A DNA stretch of 23,180 bases, taken from assembly GCA_036003885.1 (NCBI GenBank), contig DASYSA010000257.1, positions 1-23,180 of the forward strand, in the 5' to 3' direction. The DNA comes from DASYSA01 sp036003885. Its GTDB lineage: Bacteria; Acidobacteriota; Blastocatellia; UBA7656. The translations under genes were made by a program, and so were the position numbers. Below are positions 14,036 to 21,811 of this stretch, in pieces. Positions within the stretch are counted from its first letter, which is position 1, and every line of letters starts with the position of its first letter. Below the pieces are notes generated by a model. That model saw only the letters and a program-made list of their open reading frames with translations. It was not told the origin of the DNA and did no database searches.

Positions 14036-15700
14036 TCATCGCGGCGGGGCTGGGGCCGGACGTCGCGCAGGAGCAGGGGCCGACGGAGTCTCAGTTCCCT
14101 TCACAGCCTTCTGCTCCACGGTGATGCCTTCTGAGCTTGCCGCCTTCTGCGTCAGTCCTATTATTCGTTGAGGGAAGATCCCCACCAGAATAATGAACAG
14201 AGCCGCAATCCCGAGCACAACCTGAAGCGAAGGCGCGAGCTTGACCGGCTGCGTCTCGGTCTCAGGTTTGATGTACATCGCCACGACGAATCGAAGGTAG
14301 TAGAAGAGAGACACGACGGTCATCACCGACGCCAGAATCGCCAGCCGAATGAGCCAGGGATTTCCAGTCTCCACTAGGCCCATGAAAAGCCAAAGCTTGC
14401 CTATGAATCCGGCTGTCGGCGGGATGCCTCCGAGTGACAGCAGGAAGATCGTCATCATCACCGTGAGCCACGGCGCTTTGCCCATCAACCCGTTGAAGTC
14501 ATCCATGCGATCGCCCGCGATCCCGCGCCGACGCAACGCAATGATGCAGCCGAAGACCCCGAGGTTCATCACAGTGTAAACGAAGAGATAGATAATGAAT
14601 CCGGTGTAGCCGGTCTGATTCCCCGCGACAAGTCCGAGCAGCGTGAAGCCGGCATGGGAAATGGACGAGTAAGCAAGAAGTCGCTTCGTATTCTGTTGAG
14701 TCAGCGCGCCCAGACTTCCCCATACTATCGTTATGGCTGCCGCTATGCCCAGCAGCAGGGCCCATCCCGGCAGCGAGGCAATGTTGTTCGCGGGGTCCCC
14801 GGCCATCGTGCTGCGCAAGCCCGGCAGGCCGTAGAGAAACAGCCGGCCGAACATGGCGAAGCTCGCAGCCTTCACGCCGACCGACATGAAAGCGGTTATC
14901 GAAGTCGGCGCGCCTTCATAAGCGTCCGGCGCCCACATGTGAAATGGAACTACCGCGACTTTGAAGAACATCCCTGCCGCCATCAGGATCACCGACATCA
15001 GCAAAAGATATCTCTGATCGATGAAGATCGTTCCGCTGCTTGCCTCAAGCGTTTGAAGCGCGATTACCTTCGGAAGTGCAGCCGCAATGCTTGCCAGGTT
15101 GGTTGTGCCGGTCAGCCCATAGATCATCGAAATGCCATAGAGCAACACGCCGGAGGAAAACGCGCCGAGGAGAAAGTACTTCATCGACGCTTCGTTCGAT
15201 CGCTTGTCTCGCTTGAAGAACCCAACCAGAATGTAGACCGATATCGCCATCAGTTCGAGTGAGATGAACAAAGACAGCAGATCGATTCCGGAAGCCATGA
15301 ACATCATGCCGACAACAGCGAATAGAATCAGTGCATAGTACTCGCCTCGCTGCTCGTCTTCTATGTCGAGGTACTTGATCGAGAGTAGTATCGAGAGGCC
15401 CGCGCCGATCAGGAAGATCAGTTTGAAGACGACGGCATAGCTGTCGATGACTATCATATCGAAGAAGCCGGTGCGCGCGGTGAGCGAACTGCCGCCGGCC
15501 GCGAAATAGAGCATGCCGAGCGATACAATCGCAAAGCCGACGCCGGCCAGGCTCAGCCAGGCGACGATGCGCTTGCGGTCCCGGGGCAGCATCACGTCGA
15601 GCACCAACGCCGCACATGCGAACAGCGTCAGTATGACTTCGGGCATGATGAGCTGTCCGGTCTGGCGGGCGATCAGTTGGAAATCGGTGCTTGCTTGCAT
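14036..15700 (-). CDS. nuoN: NADH-quinone oxidoreductase subunit N
   Basis: The 554-residue antiporter-like membrane subunit of complex I has about 14 hydrophobic helices. Recognisable proton-channel stretches include LFISLELMAISVYILVGFFK (the Glu of TM5) and NEASMKYFLLGAFSSG with the TM7 Lys. Others are FKVAVVPFHMWAPDAYEGAPTSITAFMSVGVKAA, KRLLAYSSISHAGF and LSLGGIPPTAGFIGKLWLF. It is longer than E. coli NuoN (485), with the extra length mostly in a Pro/Ala-rich cytoplasmic tail (residues about 525-554, APAPARRPAPAPPR). No Shine-Dalgarno sequence precedes the ATG at 15700. Instead, a 7-bp repeat array begins 7 bases upstream. The gene follows nuoM and is followed directly by the AtpZ-like gene. 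Confidence 0.96.
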   Translation of the reverse strand: MQASTDFQLIARQTGQLIMPEVILTLFACAALVLDVMLPRDRKRIVAWLSLAGVGFAIVSLGMLYFAAGGSSLTARTGFFDMIVIDSYAVVFKLIFLIGAGLSILLSIKYLDIEDEQRGEYYALILFAVVGMMFMASGIDLLSLFISLELMAISVYILVGFFKRDKRSNEASMKYFLLGAFSSGVLLYGISMIYGLTGTTNLASIAAALPKVIALQTLEASSGTIFIDQRYLLLMSVILMAAGMFFKVAVVPFHMWAPDAYEGAPTSITAFMSVGVKAASFAMFGRLFLYGLPGLRSTMAGDPANNIASLPGWALLLGIAAAITIVWGSLGALTQQNTKRLLAYSSISHAGFTLLGLVAGNQTGYTGFIIYLFVYTVMNLGVFGCIIALRRRGIAGDRMDDFNGLMGKAPWLTVMMTIFLLSLGGIPPTAGFIGKLWLFMGLVETGNPWLIRLAILASVMTVVSLFYYLRFVVAMYIKPETETQPVKLAPSLQVVLGIAALFIILVGIFPQRIIGLTQKAASSEGITVEQKAVKGTETPSAPAPARRPAPAPPR

Positions 15701-15707
15701 ATGGTTG

Positions 15708-15802
15708 GTTTATAGTTTCGCGTTTCGGGTTTCGGGTTTTTGGTCCTGCTTTTTCGAGGTCTCGGTCATTCGACAATAAACCCGAAACCCGAAACCAGAA
15801 AC
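15708..15802. repeat. Facing 7-bp repeat arrays (GTTTCGG type) filling the nuoM/nuoN gap
   Basis: The left array at 15708-15742 is five units of 7 bases, each starting GTTT (two perfect GTTTCGG copies). The right array at 15775-15802 is four units in inverted orientation (two perfect CCGAAAC copies). Bases 15722-15739 pair perfectly with 15778-15795, an 18-bp stem around a 38-base loop. The array edge lies 5 bases after the nuoM stop and 7 bases before the nuoN start. Confidence 0.85.
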
Positions 15803-15807
15803 CGTCC

Positions 15808-17577
15808 TTATTTTTCTTGTGCGACTTCAGCGCTCGTCGCCGGCTTGTCGCTTGCAACCTTAGCCGGTTCGACAGCCGTCCCTTTGAAGTAATCCGGCTG
15901 CACCTGCGCGACCACCGCATTCGTTGCCGGCTCGATGTAGTCCGTCAAAACCGTGGGGTAAATCCCAATCAAGAAGATCAGCACGATCAGCGGAGCGAAC
16001 TGCCACGCTTCTCGCTTATCCAGATCGGCAAGACCCTCGTTGGCCTTGTTCGTCACCGGCCCGAAGAAAACTCGCTGGTAGAGCCAGAGCATGTAAGCGG
16101 CGCCCAGAATTATGCCGAGCGTCGCCAGCGCGGCCCATACGACGTTGGCTTCGAATGCGCCTCTGATGGTCAGGAACTCGCCGATGAAGTTGTTCATCAG
16201 CGGAAGCCCAAGCGACGACAATGTCACTATCAGGAATATTGTCGAGAAGGTCGGCATCACATTCGCCAGGCCTCCAAACTCCGCCAGGTCATAAGTGTGC
16301 CGCCGCTCGTAGAGTATTCCGGCCAGCATGAACAGGGCGCCGGTCGAGATGCCATGGTTGACCATCTGCAACACCGCGCCATTGATCCCGTTGGGGTTGA
16401 GGGCGAACAGTCCCAGCATCACGAAACCCAGGTGTGAAACGGAGGAATAAGCGATCAGCTTCTTGACATCCTTCTGCGCCATCGCCACAAGCGCACCGTA
16501 AAGGATGCCGATGATCGCAAGCACGACCATCACCTGGCGAACCCGCGGATGGGTCGCCGCGTCGGGAAACATCGGAAGCGAGAAGCGCATGAAGCCATAG
16601 GTTCCCATCTTCAGCAGCACGCCCGCCAGTATCACCGAACCGGCCGTGGGCGCATCGTAGTGTGCGTCCGGCAGCCATGTGTGAAACGGGAACATGGGCA
16701 CCTTGATGGCAAAGGACAACGCAAACCCCGCGAATAACCAAATAACCAGGGAGGTACCAAGGACCTCTTTGATGTGAGGGCCCATCGCGGTCAGCGCGAG
16801 TATGTTGAAAGAACCGCGCTGAACCGTAGATCCACTCCTGTCATCAACCCGCTTCATGGCGTCGAGCGCCATGTTGTACATCGGATTATTGACCTGGCCG
16901 GCCTGGTTGGTGGAAAGCTGTTTGGCTGTTGCCTCAACCGCGGCTCGCTGCGAAGTACCCTGAGTCTGGACGACCTCCGGAAAGATAAAGAAGAGCTTCA
17001 GCACCGCCAGCAACATCACGACCGAGCCGACGAGCGTGTAGAGAAAGAACTTGATCGCCGAGTAGAGCCGGTTCTTGCCTCCCCAAATCCCGATCAGGAA
17101 GTACATCGGCACAAGCATTACTTCCCAGAAAAGGAAGAACAGAAAGAGATCGGCCGATACGAATGCTCCGATCATGCCGCTCTGAAGCAACAGCAGCATG
17201 ATGTAGTACTCCTTCTCGCGTCCTCTCTCGCGAATGTATGACCAGGAGCAGATCACCGACACTACCCCGAGCAGTGTCGTCAGCATCACCAGCACAAGCG
17301 AGAGACCGTCGATGCCAAGTTGATAACGAGCCCCGATCAGCGGGATCCACTCGTGGTTTTCGATAAACTGGAGTCCGCCAAGCACTTTATCGTATCCGTG
17401 GCTCCCGCCAAGCCCCGTCATCAGGGGCACTGACGCCAGGAAGCAGATCACGATCCAGACATTCGCGAACCAGCGGATGTTGTCATTCTTGATGCGATTG
17501 AAGAACAACAACACAATCGCCCCAAGCGCGGGAAGCCACGTCACCCACGATAGAATGCCGATCCCGAATAATTTCAT
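15808..17577 (-). CDS. nuoM: NADH-quinone oxidoreductase subunit M
   Basis: The 589-residue antiporter-like membrane subunit of complex I shows NuoM hallmarks. These are QLGIDGLSLVLVMLTTLLG, LFWEVMLVPMYFLIGIWGG (E152, the conserved TM5 Glu), KFFLYTLVGS with the TM7-region Lys, AIKVPMFPFHTWLPDAHYDAPTAGSVILAGVLLKMG, KKLIAYSSVSHLGFVMLG and LPLMNNFIGEFL. An unusual hydrophilic insert of about 55 residues (201-255) interrupts the usual short loop after the helix containing LKLFFIF. A polar tail (VEPAKVASDKPATSAEVAQEK) ends it. AGGAG lies about 11 bases before the ATG. It follows nuoL by 66 bases, a gap without repeats. Confidence 0.96.
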   Translation of the reverse strand: MKLFGIGILSWVTWLPALGAIVLLFFNRIKNDNIRWFANVWIVICFLASVPLMTGLGGSHGYDKVLGGLQFIENHEWIPLIGARYQLGIDGLSLVLVMLTTLLGVVSVICSWSYIRERGREKEYYIMLLLLQSGMIGAFVSADLFLFFLFWEVMLVPMYFLIGIWGGKNRLYSAIKFFLYTLVGSVVMLLAVLKLFFIFPEVVQTQGTSQRAAVEATAKQLSTNQAGQVNNPMYNMALDAMKRVDDRSGSTVQRGSFNILALTAMGPHIKEVLGTSLVIWLFAGFALSFAIKVPMFPFHTWLPDAHYDAPTAGSVILAGVLLKMGTYGFMRFSLPMFPDAATHPRVRQVMVVLAIIGILYGALVAMAQKDVKKLIAYSSVSHLGFVMLGLFALNPNGINGAVLQMVNHGISTGALFMLAGILYERRHTYDLAEFGGLANVMPTFSTIFLIVTLSSLGLPLMNNFIGEFLTIRGAFEANVVWAALATLGIILGAAYMLWLYQRVFFGPVTNKANEGLADLDKREAWQFAPLIVLIFLIGIYPTVLTDYIEPATNAVVAQVQPDYFKGTAVEPAKVASDKPATSAEVAQEK

Positions 17578-17643
17578 ATAGCCAGAGTCTCCTAGTCGGT
17601 CTCAACCAGATGCTGCCCGGGCGGTGGCAGCTCGATGCTTCTC

Positions 17644-19917
17644 TTAGCGGCGAAAGCCTTTTATCGTCGTCAGGATTGCCGGATAGATGAACAGCAACAG
17701 GATCAGGAAAAGCCCTATCGCAAACAGAAGCGCGTAGTTCTGCCACAAACCTGTCTGCACCGCGCGAAAGATGAACGAACTCCAATAGGTGATCTTGGCT
17801 GTTGCGTTCACCGCCAGGTCGATCACCCATTTGTCCCACAGGCCCGAGGCTCGCGCCCAGAATCTTGTGAACCATCCCGCTCCATTGACTCCGCCGTCCA
17901 CTACCTCTTTGTCGACCTGCCAGAGAGCGTTGTTTGCAGCCTTGCCGGCTTCAACGGCCTTTACATCGAGCAGGTAGTCCCAATACCACTTGTTCAAGCT
18001 GAGGGTATACAGCGGGCGCAGTTTCGCAGCCCAGATGTCGGCGAGTTCGGTCCGCTTGAGGTACACCAGTCGCCCGAGGAATATTCCGCCTGCCGCAATG
18101 GCGAGCGAAAGGAGCATCAGTAAATACTCAGACGCACCGGTCGAGGCATGCGCGGCCTCGCCGTGGGCCGCAGCCTCAGAGGCAGTCGCCGTTGCGTGCT
18201 CGCCGGCCGCCACAGCGTGTTCGCCCCCGGCATGAGTCTTGTTTACGTCGACGATGACAGGCTCGAGCCAGCGCTCAAAGATATTGATGTTCGCGCCGCC
18301 GGAGAGAGCGTGGGGAATGCCAACGAGTCCGGCAACTACAGAGCAAGCCGCAAGTACCACAAGCGGCAGTGTCATCTTCCCTGGCGATTCGTGCGGTTCG
18401 ACCGGACCGTGATGCCGCGTGTGGCTCTCGTCTGGCGTCGCGTGCACGTCATGTGCGGGAGCCTCCTTGAAGCGCTCCTTGCCCCAGAATGTCAACGCCA
18501 TCAATCGCGTCATGTAGAATGCGGTCATTCCAGCGGTGACGAACCCAACGAACCAAAAGACTTTTCCGTTGAATAAGCCGGTAGAAAAGGTCTTCCACAG
18601 AATTTCGTCCTTGGAAAAGAAGCCCGCGAACGGAATGATGCCGCAAATGGCAAGCCATCCCATCAACATGGTCTTGTAGGTGACGGGCAAGTACTTAGCC
18701 AGGCCGCCCATTCGAGGCATCTCCTGTTCGTGGTGCATGCCGTGAATTACCGAGCCGGCACCCAGGAAGAGCAGAGCCTTGAAGAACGCATGCGTGAAGA
18801 CGTGAAAGATCGCTCCGATGAATGCGCCGACACCCGCACCCATGAACATATAGCCGAGCTGCGATACGGTGGAATAGGCGAGGACCTTCTTGATATCGGT
18901 CTGAGTGATTCCTATCGTTGCCGCCACGAATGCGGTGAGGCACCCAACCAGGGCGACTACAAACATCATCGTGACGGACCGCTGAAAGATGAAGTTGGTG
19001 CGGGTCAGCATGAACACACCCGCGGTAACCATCGTGGCGGCGTGGATCAGCGCCGACACCGGCGTCGGTCCGGCCATCGCGTCGGGCAACCAGATGTACA
19101 AAGGGATCTGCGCGCTCTTGCCGGTTGCTCCGATAAACAGGCCGAGCGCCAGCCACGACATCAGTCCAAAGGTCCAGAGCTGCTCCTGCCCATATGCTTC
19201 GGCCATTGCCGGCAGTTGGCTGAACTGCAGAGTCCCGAACGTCGCGAACACTCCCATGATCGCCAGTGCAAATCCGAAGTCGCCGATTCGATTGACGACG
19301 AAGGCTTTCTTGGCCGCATCTCCGGCTTCGCGCCTGTCAAAGTAATAGCCGATCAGCAGGTACGAGCAGAGGCCGACCCCCTCCCAGCCGATGAACATGA
19401 TCATGAAGTTCGATCCCATCACCAGCAACAACATCATGAACATGAATAGATTGAGGTAGGAGAAGAATCGATAGTACCCGGTATCGCCGTGCATGTACCC
19501 GGTGGCGAACACATGTATCCAGAAGCCGACGAAGGTGACGATGAACATCATCACCAGCGAGAGCTGGTCGATCTGGTAGCTCCACTCGATATTGAATGTC
19601 GAAAGCCCGCCGGCCTTCTGTCCAACCGAGTTGTGGGCGGCGCCTCCTGGAAGCCAAACGAACGACTGTGGGAATCCGGCCGGCTGCCCCGTATCCGGAT
19701 CGAGACTGGTGACGAAAGGCTTGTTTTCATTTTTCTCTGCGTAATGCCATCCGTACTCGTAGAACGCTCCAATCGTCAATACCAGAGAGACCAGTATCAC
19801 CCCGCAACCGATGATCGAGACAGTGCGCTCGCTGAGCCGGAGCTTGCGTCCGAGTAAAAAGTTGAAGAGGAACCCAAGCAGCGGAAAGAGCGGGATGAGC
19901 CAGACGAGTTTAAGCAT
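17644..19917 (-). CDS. nuoL: NADH-quinone oxidoreductase subunit L
   Basis: The 757-residue product is the most distal proton-pumping subunit, with the long lateral helix. Hallmarks are IDQLSLVMMFIVTFVGFWIHVFATGYMHGD, FIGWEGVGLCSYLLIGYY (E179), AAKKAFVVNRIGDFGF, KSAQIPLYIWLPDAMAGPTPVSALIHAATMVTAGV and TDIKKVLAYSTVSQLGYMFMG. FFSKDEILW and the C-terminal helix (FAIGLFLILLLFIYP) follow. It is longer than E. coli NuoL (613). There is an extra periplasmic-side loop near residues 61-110 and a His/Ala/Glu-rich segment before the last helices (HDVHATPDESHTRHHGP, then GGEHAVAAGEHATATAS). AAGAGAA stands a few bases before the ATG, and an array of 7-bp repeats fills the space up to nuoK. Confidence 0.97.
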   Translation of the reverse strand: MLKLVWLIPLFPLLGFLFNFLLGRKLRLSERTVSIIGCGVILVSLVLTIGAFYEYGWHYAEKNENKPFVTSLDPDTGQPAGFPQSFVWLPGGAAHNSVGQKAGGLSTFNIEWSYQIDQLSLVMMFIVTFVGFWIHVFATGYMHGDTGYYRFFSYLNLFMFMMLLLVMGSNFMIMFIGWEGVGLCSYLLIGYYFDRREAGDAAKKAFVVNRIGDFGFALAIMGVFATFGTLQFSQLPAMAEAYGQEQLWTFGLMSWLALGLFIGATGKSAQIPLYIWLPDAMAGPTPVSALIHAATMVTAGVFMLTRTNFIFQRSVTMMFVVALVGCLTAFVAATIGITQTDIKKVLAYSTVSQLGYMFMGAGVGAFIGAIFHVFTHAFFKALLFLGAGSVIHGMHHEQEMPRMGGLAKYLPVTYKTMLMGWLAICGIIPFAGFFSKDEILWKTFSTGLFNGKVFWFVGFVTAGMTAFYMTRLMALTFWGKERFKEAPAHDVHATPDESHTRHHGPVEPHESPGKMTLPLVVLAACSVVAGLVGIPHALSGGANINIFERWLEPVIVDVNKTHAGGEHAVAAGEHATATASEAAAHGEAAHASTGASEYLLMLLSLAIAAGGIFLGRLVYLKRTELADIWAAKLRPLYTLSLNKWYWDYLLDVKAVEAGKAANNALWQVDKEVVDGGVNGAGWFTRFWARASGLWDKWVIDLAVNATAKITYWSSFIFRAVQTGLWQNYALLFAIGLFLILLLFIYPAILTTIKGFRR

Positions 19918-19936
19918 AAGTTCTCTTCACAATCGG

Positions 19937-20049
19937 GTAATGCGTTACTCGTGATGCGATGCGTGATGCGCGATGCGTGATGCGTGATCCGTGAATCGCA
20001 AACCGTCGTGCTCCTGTAGAAGATTCACGCATCACGAATCACGCATCAC
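19937..20049. repeat. Facing 7-bp repeat arrays (GTGATGC type) filling the nuoK/nuoL gap
   Basis: The left array at 19937-19997 is eight units close to GTGATGC plus one 5-base unit (GATGC at 19958-19962). The right array at 20022-20049 is four inverted units (GCATCAC, GATTCAC, GAATCAC). Bases 19970-19997 pair with 20022-20049 over 28 positions with three mismatches, around a 24-base loop. The right edge is 6 bases after the nuoK stop codon. Confidence 0.85.
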
Positions 20050-20055
20050 TCCCTT

Positions 20056-20514
20056 CTACCACTTCAAGAGATCTATCTCGTCTACGGCAACCGTCTCGCG
20101 ATTGCGGAACATCGAGATGACGATGCCCAGGCCGACCGCGGCTTCGGCTGCTGCAACCACAATGATGAAGATCGTGAAGACCGGCCCGGATATCGGGTTC
20201 ACCAGGAGCCCGGGTTTGGCCTCCAGGGCAGACTGATTGATCTGGAGATAACGAGAGAAGGCTATCAGATTGATATTGACCGCGTTCAGTATGAGCTCGA
20301 TTGACATGAAAATAATGATGATATTCCGTCGCGATAACACTCCTGCCACACCCACGACAAACAGCAGGAAGCTGAGCATCATGAAATTTACCAGGGTAGG
20401 CTCGAAGCGATTAAAGAAGAGCGGGTCGGCGGCCAGTCCCCGCCGGATGACAAACCCCAATACGGCGAGAATGAGAATGGGTATTCCGATATTAACGATT
20501 TTGCGGAGCGACAA
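20056..20514 (-). CDS. nuoK: NADH-quinone oxidoreductase subunit K with extra N-terminal helix
   Basis: The NuoK core is clear: FLLFVVGVAGVLSRRNIIIIFMSIELILNAVN followed by VFTIFIIVVAAAEAAVGLGIVISMFR. The two channel glutamates correspond to E36 and E72 of E. coli NuoK (here E73 and E124). The canonical protein is about 100 residues with three helices. This one is about 152, with an additional N-terminal hydrophobic helix (IVNIGIPILILAVLGFVI) and a longer loop between the two Glu. I prefer a TTG start at 20514, since GGGAGGG ends 7 bases before it. The ATG at 20535 has no ribosome binding site. An internal ATG at 20382 would give a canonical-size protein but also lacks one. Confidence 0.88.
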   Translation of the reverse strand: MSLRKIVNIGIPILILAVLGFVIRRGLAADPLFFNRFEPTLVNFMMLSFLLFVVGVAGVLSRRNIIIIFMSIELILNAVNINLIAFSRYLQINQSALEAKPGLLVNPISGPVFTIFIIVVAAAEAAVGLGIVISMFRNRETVAVDEIDLLKW

Positions 20515-20521
20515 GCGAGAG

Positions 20522-20528
20522 CCCTCCC
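20522..20528 (-). promoter_or_regulatory. Ribosome binding site pointing to a TTG start for nuoK
   Basis: GGGAGGG on the minus strand lies 7 bases before TTG 20514 but inside the frame if the ATG at 20535 were used. This is the only good Shine-Dalgarno match near the 5' end of nuoK. Confidence 0.5.
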
Positions 20529-20602
20529 GAGTCATTGATATGTTCTGCGAGGAAACCGAATTGGTGCATGATCTTCAGTCGTCCTGTCCAAACTCCAGGC
20601 AG

Positions 20603-21184
20603 TCAGTCGTACAGCTTTTCCTGTTTGCTCCCACGCGCCAGCAACACCGCGCCGACGAGGGCTACCAACAGCAACAGCGACGCAATCTCGAACGGCAGAG
20701 CCGCCTGCCGGTAGAGGCCCTCGCCGACGTTCTGCGTATCCTTTGATATGAATCCCGAGCCGGAAGCGCTGGCCTCGCCCTTATCCGCAGACTGTGCCTG
20801 AGAAGTATCTGACGGCCGAAACGCCTGCTGCGCAGGGCTCATCGCGAAATAAAAGGAGACGGCCAGAAAGAGCGCAAGCACGACCGCCGGCCAGGTCTGG
20901 CCCGTGTATAGTTTCACTCGCGCTTCCTCTTCTGCCCGTGTTTGCACGAGCATGATCACAAACAGGAACAACACCATCACGCCGCCGACATAGACCAGTA
21001 TCTGTACGCCCGCCACAAATTCTGCACGCAATAGAATGAACAGCAGCGCTACGTTGACCAACGCGGCAATCAGGAAGAGAGCGGAGTGCACGGCAAGCCG
21101 GGCAGTCACCACGAACACTCCCATTATGAGAGTCATGAAGGCCAGCACATAGAAGAGCACCGCTTCCCAGCCGTGTAGTTGCAT
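20603..21184 (-). CDS. nuoJ: NADH-quinone oxidoreductase subunit J
   Basis: The 193-residue membrane subunit of complex I has five helices. Its signature is LLRAEFVAGVQILVYVGGVMVLFLFVIMLV, the pi-bulge-containing helix 3 region in complex I structures. Further features are an opening LFYVLAFMTLIMGVFVV and a last helix FEIASLLLLVALVGAVLLARG. The loop of about 30 residues before the last helix is polar (DTSQAQSADKGEASASGSG). Start 21184 is preferred over 21202: AAAGGA at 21192-21197 is properly spaced from it, and the six extra codons of the longer form are made of intergenic 7-bp repeat sequence. The gene lies between nuoI and nuoK. Confidence 0.94.
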   Translation of the reverse strand: MQLHGWEAVLFYVLAFMTLIMGVFVVTARLAVHSALFLIAALVNVALLFILLRAEFVAGVQILVYVGGVMVLFLFVIMLVQTRAEEEARVKLYTGQTWPAVVLALFLAVSFYFAMSPAQQAFRPSDTSQAQSADKGEASASGSGFISKDTQNVGEGLYRQAALPFEIASLLLLVALVGAVLLARGSKQEKLYD

Positions 21185-21190
21185 TACTTT

Positions 21191-21257
21191 GTCCTTTGTC
21201 ATTGGTTACTTGTCACTTGCACCATTTCACGGGGGCAAGTGACCAATGACTAATGAC
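21191..21257. repeat. Facing 7-bp repeat arrays (GTCATTG type) filling the nuoI/nuoJ gap
   Basis: The left array at 21191-21218 is four units (GTCCTTT, GTCATTG, GTTACTT, GTCACTT). The right array at 21237-21257 is three inverted units (AAGTGAC, CAATGAC, TAATGAC). Bases 21198-21206 pair with 21242-21250 and 21214-21220 with 21235-21241, with one whole 7-base unit bulged out. The right edge is 4 bases after the nuoI stop and the left edge 6 bases before the nuoJ start. Confidence 0.8.
21192..21197 (-). promoter_or_regulatory. nuoJ ribosome binding site inside a repeat unit
   Basis: AAAGGA on the minus strand lies 7 bases before the ATG at 21184. It is formed by the last, degenerate unit (AAAGGAC) of the 7-bp array, whose other units read AAGTGAC, AAGTAAC and CAATGAC. 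Confidence 0.5.
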
Positions 21258-21261
21258 CAGA

Positions 21262-21798
21262 CTACTTCTTGTAACGGACGTAATTGATGCCCTTCTCGAG
21301 CATCTCGCGGTCCCAGCGAAATCCGGATCGGTGATACACAGCAAGCTCGAAACTCTGCGTCAACTCGAGGCAGTCCGTTGGGCAGGCTTCTACGCAAAGG
21401 TTGCAGAACATACAGCGCGACGTGTCAAAGATGAATGTCGTGAGCACCTTCTTCTTGTTTACCTTTTCTCCGTCCCGCACTTCGCGGCGTATGGAACCTA
21501 CATCGATGCAGTCGACCGGGCAGGCCAGTGCGCACAGGTCGCAAGCGATGCAAAGCGTTCCGCCGGTCTCGGGATCAAGGTTCAAACGCGGCGCCCCTCG
21601 GAACCTTTCAGAAACGCGGGCCGCCTCGAGGGGGTACTGCTCGGTGTAGATAGCCTGAAGCGGATTACCGCCGTCGCGAGCTTCAAACAAAGCGCGCCTG
21701 TTGTAATTGAACGTCAATGCGAGTCCCTTGATCAGATCTAACAAGAAGAGTCGCTTTATCATCTGGCCGAGGGTTCGCTTCTGTTTTGCTGCTGACAT
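21262..21798 (-). CDS. nuoI: NADH-quinone oxidoreductase subunit I (2x[4Fe-4S])
   Basis: The 178-residue ferredoxin-like subunit of the complex I connecting arm binds clusters N6a and N6b. Two C-x2-C-x2-C-x3-C-P motifs are intact: C83, C86, C89, C93 (CIACDLCALACP) and C129, C132, C135, C139 (CMFCNLCVEACP). The N-terminal amphipathic stretch (GQMIKRLFLLDLIKGLALTF) is the usual membrane-associated helix, and YTEQYPLE with RFRGAPRL is family-typical. AGGTGA lies before the ATG. It lies between nuoH and nuoJ with repeat-containing gaps on both sides. Confidence 0.97.
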   Translation of the reverse strand: MSAAKQKRTLGQMIKRLFLLDLIKGLALTFNYNRRALFEARDGGNPLQAIYTEQYPLEAARVSERFRGAPRLNLDPETGGTLCIACDLCALACPVDCIDVGSIRREVRDGEKVNKKKVLTTFIFDTSRCMFCNLCVEACPTDCLELTQSFELAVYHRSGFRWDREMLEKGINYVRYKK

Positions 21799-21811
21799 GT
21801 ATTCACCTGGA

